From: Coprinopsis marcescibilis
Lineage: Eukaryota > Basidiomycota > Agaricomycetes > Agaricales > Psathyrellaceae
DNA length: 62,948 nt
Assembly (NCBI GenBank): GCA_004369085.1
Contig: ML210305.1
Span: forward strand, 1 to 62,948
Reading direction: 5' to 3'
The position numbers and the translations under genes were made by a program. A model generated the notes under the pieces. That model was given only the letters and a program-made list of their open reading frames with translations. It was not told the DNA's origin and did not search any database. Positions 58,253-62,948 of the stretch are shown here, in pieces; position 1 is the stretch's first letter; each line of letters starts with the position of its first letter.

Positions 58253-59796
58253 TCATGCCGGCAACTGATCGGTCAGCACCTGCGATGCAGCCCGTTCCCT
58301 CTCCAATCTCTCCTTTTTCGCTTTGAGCTGAGCTTGCGCCAGAGCCTGCATAGAACCACTAGGAGGGACCGTATATCTAGTGGAGAAGGTTGGGAAGATC
58401 CTACTGTAAAACGGAAGGAGTATCAGTATCCAAACATGAACCCAGTAATAAAAATCAAGCCCACCGGTTCCACCACTTCAGTAGGTCGTCTACCTCTTCG
58501 TGGTAGTCGGGATTGTCCAAGAACCGGTAAAGGGACTGGTAGAAGCTCTGCGAGTCAGTGACCCTGTCTGACCTAGAGAACGGTTCCGCATTTGTCAACG
58601 CAAAACGAACCTGTGAGCGAGCGTTGAGACTAAGGTTAAGAAGTACAAGGCATGTTGTTAAGGCGGTGGTAGTTACCTGCGTTGCGATATACACAATTGA
58701 TGCGATTGTTACCGATGTCATGCCGTGAATGTGGGCATTTCCCTGCTTTGTCGCCTTGATCGACTTCTTCGATTTGCGAGCTGCAGTGGGACAAATGAAA
58801 ACCCATAAATATGCCTGATAAGATGATCAGAATGCTGTACAGAGGAGAAGATGTGAAAGGCACGAAAAACGAACTATACCTGAACCAGATATTCATTTTT
58901 GAGAAACCCAGCCCACACGTCCTCCCTGTTAAACTCCTGATTCTCGAAGAGGAACAATGGCCAGTCCTCAGGCCCCGGGGTTTGGGTTCCTTCTATCAAT
59001 TCATTGCGATGGCTACCTGCTTGTAGTGAAAGGAGCAACTTTTACAGAGAACAACACTTACGTTTCGTTATTCCAGTCCTTGGAAATGGGACAGAGGAGC
59101 TGGCCAAGTCGCGGGTGAGCAAAACCTCTTGAGCTCTTTTCACTTGGATGTATGTAAGGGTCCAATGGGACGTCATCGTTGAGAAATTCGATGACACCCT
59201 TCTTCAAGCCCTTGGTATCATCACTGCGAGCACTGTCAGATCCCTTCTGAAGCTGCAGAGGGTGCGTCAAATGAGGCTGCAGAATGTGAGGGCTGGACAT
59301 ACCAGGGCAGCGATGCGAGTGATTTGTTCCGGCGAATAATTCGTCAGTGCCTCATCGAGCGGAGGAAGAAATTTGAGGATTGCTTTGTAGACACGGTACT
59401 CAAGACGCTCCCTAAAATTTGAAAGGTTTAGGACTCCGGAAAAAAACTCGATGCATCGTTTGAGTGACTTACTGTTCTTCCGATGGGACATCACCAAGAG
59501 CGTCGATAGCCACACCCAAGGTCAGCAAGCGATTGATATTTGCGAATGCATATATGGAGCGTCCGATGTGACGGCCATGGTGAACAAGAGGGTCTTGTTG
59601 AGATCTAGCTGGTGTTGGGATATCGAATCACGCGGAAGAGGCCAGGACCAAACCTTTTGTTTCGATATGGGAGTTGTAAGGCGTTGGGTGAGGGTGACCT
59701 TGATCGCTTGGTTCCCCTCTGGATGGGCATGGTTCCAGGGTCCAAAGGTGGGGATGCAGTGCGTTCAGGAGATCGGGGGATGGCAGAGCGAGGCAT
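58253..59796 (-). CDS. DUF6698-domain protein
   Basis: Exon 1: MPRSAIPRSPERTASPPLDP to LPYRNKR (Arg/Ser/Pro-rich, possible nuclear signal). The DUF6698 core is assembled across short introns: QDPLVHHGRHIGRSIYAFAN, TLGVAIDALGDVPSEEQ, ERLEYRVYKAILKFLPPLDE, YSPEQITRIAALL, QKGSDSARSDDTKGLKKGV, DPYIHPSEKSSRGFAHPRLG, QLLCPISKDWNN, GPEDWPLFLFENQEF, REDVWAGFLKNEYLVQ, NAHIHGMTSVTIASIVYIAT, VRFALTNAEPFSR, QSFYQSLYRFLDNPDYHEEV and DDLLKWWNRRIFPTF. The last exon ends in a coiled coil KKERLERERAASQVLTDQLP. The family is confined to Agaricomycetes, in many copies, and has no known function. It lies next to transposon-related sequence, as many of these do. Confidence 0.75.
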
Positions 59797-60373
59797 GTTG
59801 AAGTCGAACAAGGCTGAAGAAAGAAAACTGTGCGAGGGGAAACCTATGGGTGAATGTGGTTAGAGTTGAACCATCCCTTGGTTTATACCCGTTGCAACCT
59901 TAACATTATCGGTGTTTGACCACAACGGATCTAGCTTCTGGTTCAGTGCACGTTCAGAAGTCTTGTAAATAAGCTTTCGAGTTCTCTGCTGGCCGAATAG
60001 AATTCAAGAATCCACGGACTTATCGAGTACGGCCTATGGATCTAGATTGGATCTCCAGGTCAAGGCCCCGCAACGAGTGTGACAGACGAGATTGACCCCC
60101 AAGGGTCATGCGAAACCTTCCCGGTATTACAAGTCGCGAATCTTCTTTTTGACCTGATAAAGCGAGTATCCGAGAGTATCCTTTCCAAATGGGGTCGCAC
60201 TCCTGAGTCATTCAGAGCAATTTCGTCATATTGTGCCTGGGTGCCGTTGACCGAGGGTAAGGAGGCAAAGGGAGAGTCGAACTGATGACGTGGTCCTGGT
60301 CAATATCGAGTAGCTCCTGAGGAGGGTTTCGTGATCTGTGCGCAAGCCCTTCAAGGAACACTGGGTTGCCAAG
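59797..60373. other. Intergenic region
   Basis: 577 bp between the DUF6698 start and the end of the candidate gene. No supported gene. Confidence 0.5.
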
Positions 60374-61569
60374 TCAAGTGCTCTTGAGTGCTTCGATGAG
60401 TTCAAAGCTGTTTGAATGAGAATGCGACAGTTTGCGGCCAAGGGAGATACTTACAGCTCGAAACCTAGCTCACTCTGCCTGTTCGTCCTCTGGTGTGATA
60501 TCTGGATGCTCCACCTGCTGGAGATGCCTTGCATCCACTAGTTCTGGGCCGTACATGGCTTGTCAATGAATGAGGTGGCAAAAAAAATGTCAGTCGAATT
60601 TGTGGGGAAACAACAAGCGAAAGGCAGATTCATCGTCCAAACCTGCCGCCAACAAGTCAAAATTGAACGACCAATCTGCTGCCCCGTTAGCCAGGAATCG
60701 AAATCCATCTTCGTTGGCCAACTTTCTGATTTCAGCGTCCTGCTTCTTTCTGCTTATAACCGGTCGCGTCCGGGTTACATGTATATAATGTATCTTGCTA
60801 TGCTCGCCTCGGTTGTTGCTGCTATAAATGCTGTAGTTGTACAACTGCATCGTTATGAATTTTTTCATTATCGTTTTATCTCTTGGTTATGGAGACCATT
60901 GGCTATGGCAATTGCAGAAAGTGGGATGGGGATCACAAAGTATTACGAAGTTCAAGAGTCATCATGATTTCATCATTCCGTCCAGCTGCTGTCGTCTAAA
61001 CCGAGTTCACACCACCCCCAGGGGGTATAGCACATTTGTCGCAAGAATCACGGCCCCTTGCTCCCATGAAAGTGATTTGCTGATGAGGTTCTGGGACATC
61101 TCCGGGTATCTGAAACAAACGTCCAAGAATCCGATGTCGCGTGGAGTGCGGTACTAAACGAGGGTGTGGTTAATCAAAGTATTCACCCAGATATCTCGCG
61201 CTTACCAGAACATATAGCAGTGTCACCTGGGGAATGAGGGAAGGGGAAGTCTATCGAAGGAGCGAGAGAGAGAGAGAGTAGTCTAAGGTAAGACATGCGC
61301 TCCAGGACAGTTACTGTGGAGAGAGGGAAACATTTCGAGATGTCAGGGCTTGTGTGAGGAATTAGTCCCAGCTAACGCGTACCTTCAGAATGACTACCTG
61401 TGGTCGGGAGGTTGACAATATCATGGGCTTCGGTGGGTGTTGAGTCTACTCGGAGTCGTATGTTGTCAGTCTGGAGGCGATGTATATTGATGCAGGGGAT
61501 TAACATACCATCTGAATTGTTGTTCGCTCGTTCGAGGAAATTGGGATAGCGAGAGGTAGTGGAGTTCAT
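60374..61569 (-). CDS. Candidate multi-exon gene of unknown family
   Basis: I recognise no family. Frames consistent with splicing are: a possible first exon MNSTTSRYPNFLERANNN (61569 down to about 61410); a 21-nt exon 61206-61226 (VTLLYVL); YRTPRDIGFLDVCFRYPEMS to NVLYPLGV (about 61153-61010); a later exon with DAEIRKLANEDGFRFLANGA and DWSFNFDLLAA; and AMYGPELVDARHLQQVEHPD with ITPEDEQA, then FELIEALKST ending at 60374-60376. The last two joins keep frame with good GT-AG sites; the first is uncertain. The C-terminal block is well-formed and acidic. Between DUF6698 and the Plavaka-like gene, on the same strand, it may be part of a mobile or accessory block. Low confidence in exact exons. Confidence 0.35.
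61261..61279. repeat. (GA)n microsatellite
   Basis: An AGCGAGAGAGAGAGAGAGT run in the spacer/intron of the candidate gene. Confidence 0.85.
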
Positions 61570-61659
61570 CCTGAGTTCCAAGTTCCAACAGGAGTGATAA
61601 AGACATCAGAAGTAGAAGTACATGAGTATATATATGCCGACAAAGCCCCAGCATGAACG

Positions 61660-62948
61660 TTATCCAAACAAAACCTCATCCTGACCGAACTCTTCTTCAG
61701 ATTCAGGCATGGGAATATCGTCTTCTTCTGAGTCTCCATCCTCAGAATCTTCCGATGGGGCGTTGTTGTCATCGTTTATAGTCCCAGAACCAATACTCTT
61801 GGCAGTCGTCTCGTAATCCCTTTCGTCTTCTGACCCTATTGCCGACTCGCCGCTGTCGTCTTGTATATCTTGGATTTCAGGGTTACGAGCTCCATGCGAA
61901 TAGATATGGCCAACTGCCATCCCCCAATTATACCGCATGTACATGTCGCGGTCCACGAATCTAAAATTATGGTCAATCAGAAGCTAAACAGAGGAAACAC
62001 CAATGACTTGCCGGTTGACGTAGTATTCCTTCCAATCCTTGGAATCCCTTGCGCAGCTAGAGCGATCCTTATCTGTTTCCTTCCTTGCCATCCCAAGAAA
62101 AAAGCGCGGGATGAGGTGACAGGCGCGAACAACATCCTGCGGGTCAAGGAACCCAAATGCATTGGGATCGTCCAAGGGGAGAAACTCAACGGTGTCGAGC
62201 TTCTTGGATGACCAAGTGTTCTGCGTGTCATTGACTGGCTGAAACCAACGGACCCATAAGAAGTCGAAGCGGCGTTTCTCCAAATCGAGCGAGTACTTCC
62301 CACTGTATACCACGTTGGCATGAAGAACTGCGAGCACTCGGGCGTATAAGTATGGGTGCCCGGTGGTAGGGCTTCCGGGGGATGGGGCCTGATAATTGCC
62401 ATTGAGAACCATCACATCTCTCCGAGGGGTGTCCGGGTTGAGCAGGTCTTGACCTTGACGCACGTCGTAAGTTGTATAGTTGATGCGAAATATTTTGTGC
62501 CTATAAAGGCGGGAGTTGTGAAAAAAGATGCAGTGCAATGGATTCTCGGATAATCCAGCTTCCCGAAGACGAGGGCTCCACGGTAGTTCCAATGATTCCT
62601 TGCGATGGTACTCCTGGACACGTGGGAGTAGATGGGACCTGAGTTTGACTTGGAAATCCTTGGAGCAGAAGGAGGCAGTAGGTCCTGGTAAGTATTCCTC
62701 AAGTGAACATGACCAATACAATACGCGTACCCGTATAGCAGGATCGCCCCTGTGCCTGGGGATGAAAGCGACAAGATGAACAGGCAGGTGCTGCGATATG
62801 CCCACAAAGTACGGCACTTGTGAGCCGGGTGGAGGCGCAGGGCCTTCGAGCACAGAAGGCCTGGAAAGTTTAATGAAGCGGCCAATCCTCTTTTGGCGCA
62901 TTTGGATTTTGGCCAATTGTTTAGGCACGTCCTTATGGCTAGTTCTGA
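61660..62948 (-). mobile_element. Plavaka-type transposon protein, C-terminal part, cut by window edge
   Basis: Frame open to the right end of the window, so the N-terminal transposase region is outside. Visible blocks: KIFRINYTTYDVRQGQDLLN, PRRDVMVLNGNYQAP, PYLYARVLAVLHANVVYSGK, RRFDFLWVRWFQPVN, DTVEFLPLDDPNAFGFLDPQ, DVVRACHLIPRFFLG, KDWKEYYVN, and, after a GC-AG intron (61961-62011), RFVDRDMYMRYNWGMAVGH. This series is the C-terminal region that accompanies Plavaka transposases in Agaricomycetes. An acidic tail (SEDSEDGDSEEDDIPMPE) ends at 61660. No terminal inverted repeat or target duplication can be judged from inside the window. Intact here, but the catalytic part is not seen. Confidence 0.65.
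61961..62011 (-). other. GC-AG intron in Plavaka-type gene
   Basis: 51-nt intron (minus strand), donor GCAAGT, acceptor TTTTAG. Joining AAC CG to A TTC GTG GAC gives NRFVDRDMYM, the conserved family motif. Confidence 0.75.

Overview
The window is nuclear DNA from a filamentous fungus, most likely an Agaricomycete (mushroom-forming basidiomycete). Evidence: dense genes on both strands, many introns of about 50-60 nt, and basidiomycete-type families (DUF6698, IMD-domain protein, basidiomycete Med19, Plavaka-type transposon protein, NACHT-ankyrin receptor, CBM1-GH5 cellulase). Almost all genes are split, so coordinates run from start codon to stop codon and key splice joins are given in the text. 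I found no rRNA, tRNA, CRISPR array or organellar signature.

Layout. 1-6 kb: three AIG2-like (gamma-glutamylcyclotransferase-fold) paralogs on the minus strand, interrupted by SDE2 on the plus strand, then the tRNA thiolation gene CTU2. 6-12 kb: a classical SDR, a vacuolar-type cation/H+ exchanger (CAX) with altered signature motifs, and a rhodopsin-like seven-TM protein. 12.4-16.1 kb: a UvrD/Srs2-type helicase. 16.1-19.2 kb: a gene-poor stretch. 19-25 kb: an Hsp20-domain protein, an unknown charged, low-complexity protein, and cytosolic methionyl-tRNA synthetase, which shares a 230-bp divergent promoter with an OPT transporter (25.4-28 kb). 28-34.5 kb: an SDR broken by a 19-bp tandem duplication, a membrane-anchored kelch protein and a SARAF homolog. 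35-42 kb: a secreted GH5 cellulase with CBM1 and an MFS transporter. 42.4-47.8 kb: a NACHT-ankyrin NLR-like gene and an F-box protein. 48.6-55.3 kb: MED19, an IMD/BAR protein and another SDR. 56.8-62.9 kb: an accessory tail with a secreted Pro/Ser-rich repeat protein, a DUF6698 protein, a candidate gene of unknown family, and a Plavaka-type transposon protein cut by the window edge.

The conserved genes (SDE2, CTU2, MetRS, MED19, helicase) are ordinary housekeeping genes that do not form one pathway. The most unusual signals are: (1) a CAX exchanger that has lost the second GNxxEH signature and carries an 8-nt microexon; (2) three AIG2 paralogs that all keep a 24-nt microexon; (3) four introns that need a GC donor to restore conserved motifs; (4) an SDR with a fresh-looking 19-bp frameshifting duplication; (5) an NLR-like gene with an unassigned basic/glycine-rich N-terminus; (6) the accessory tail with a candidate gene of no recognised family.
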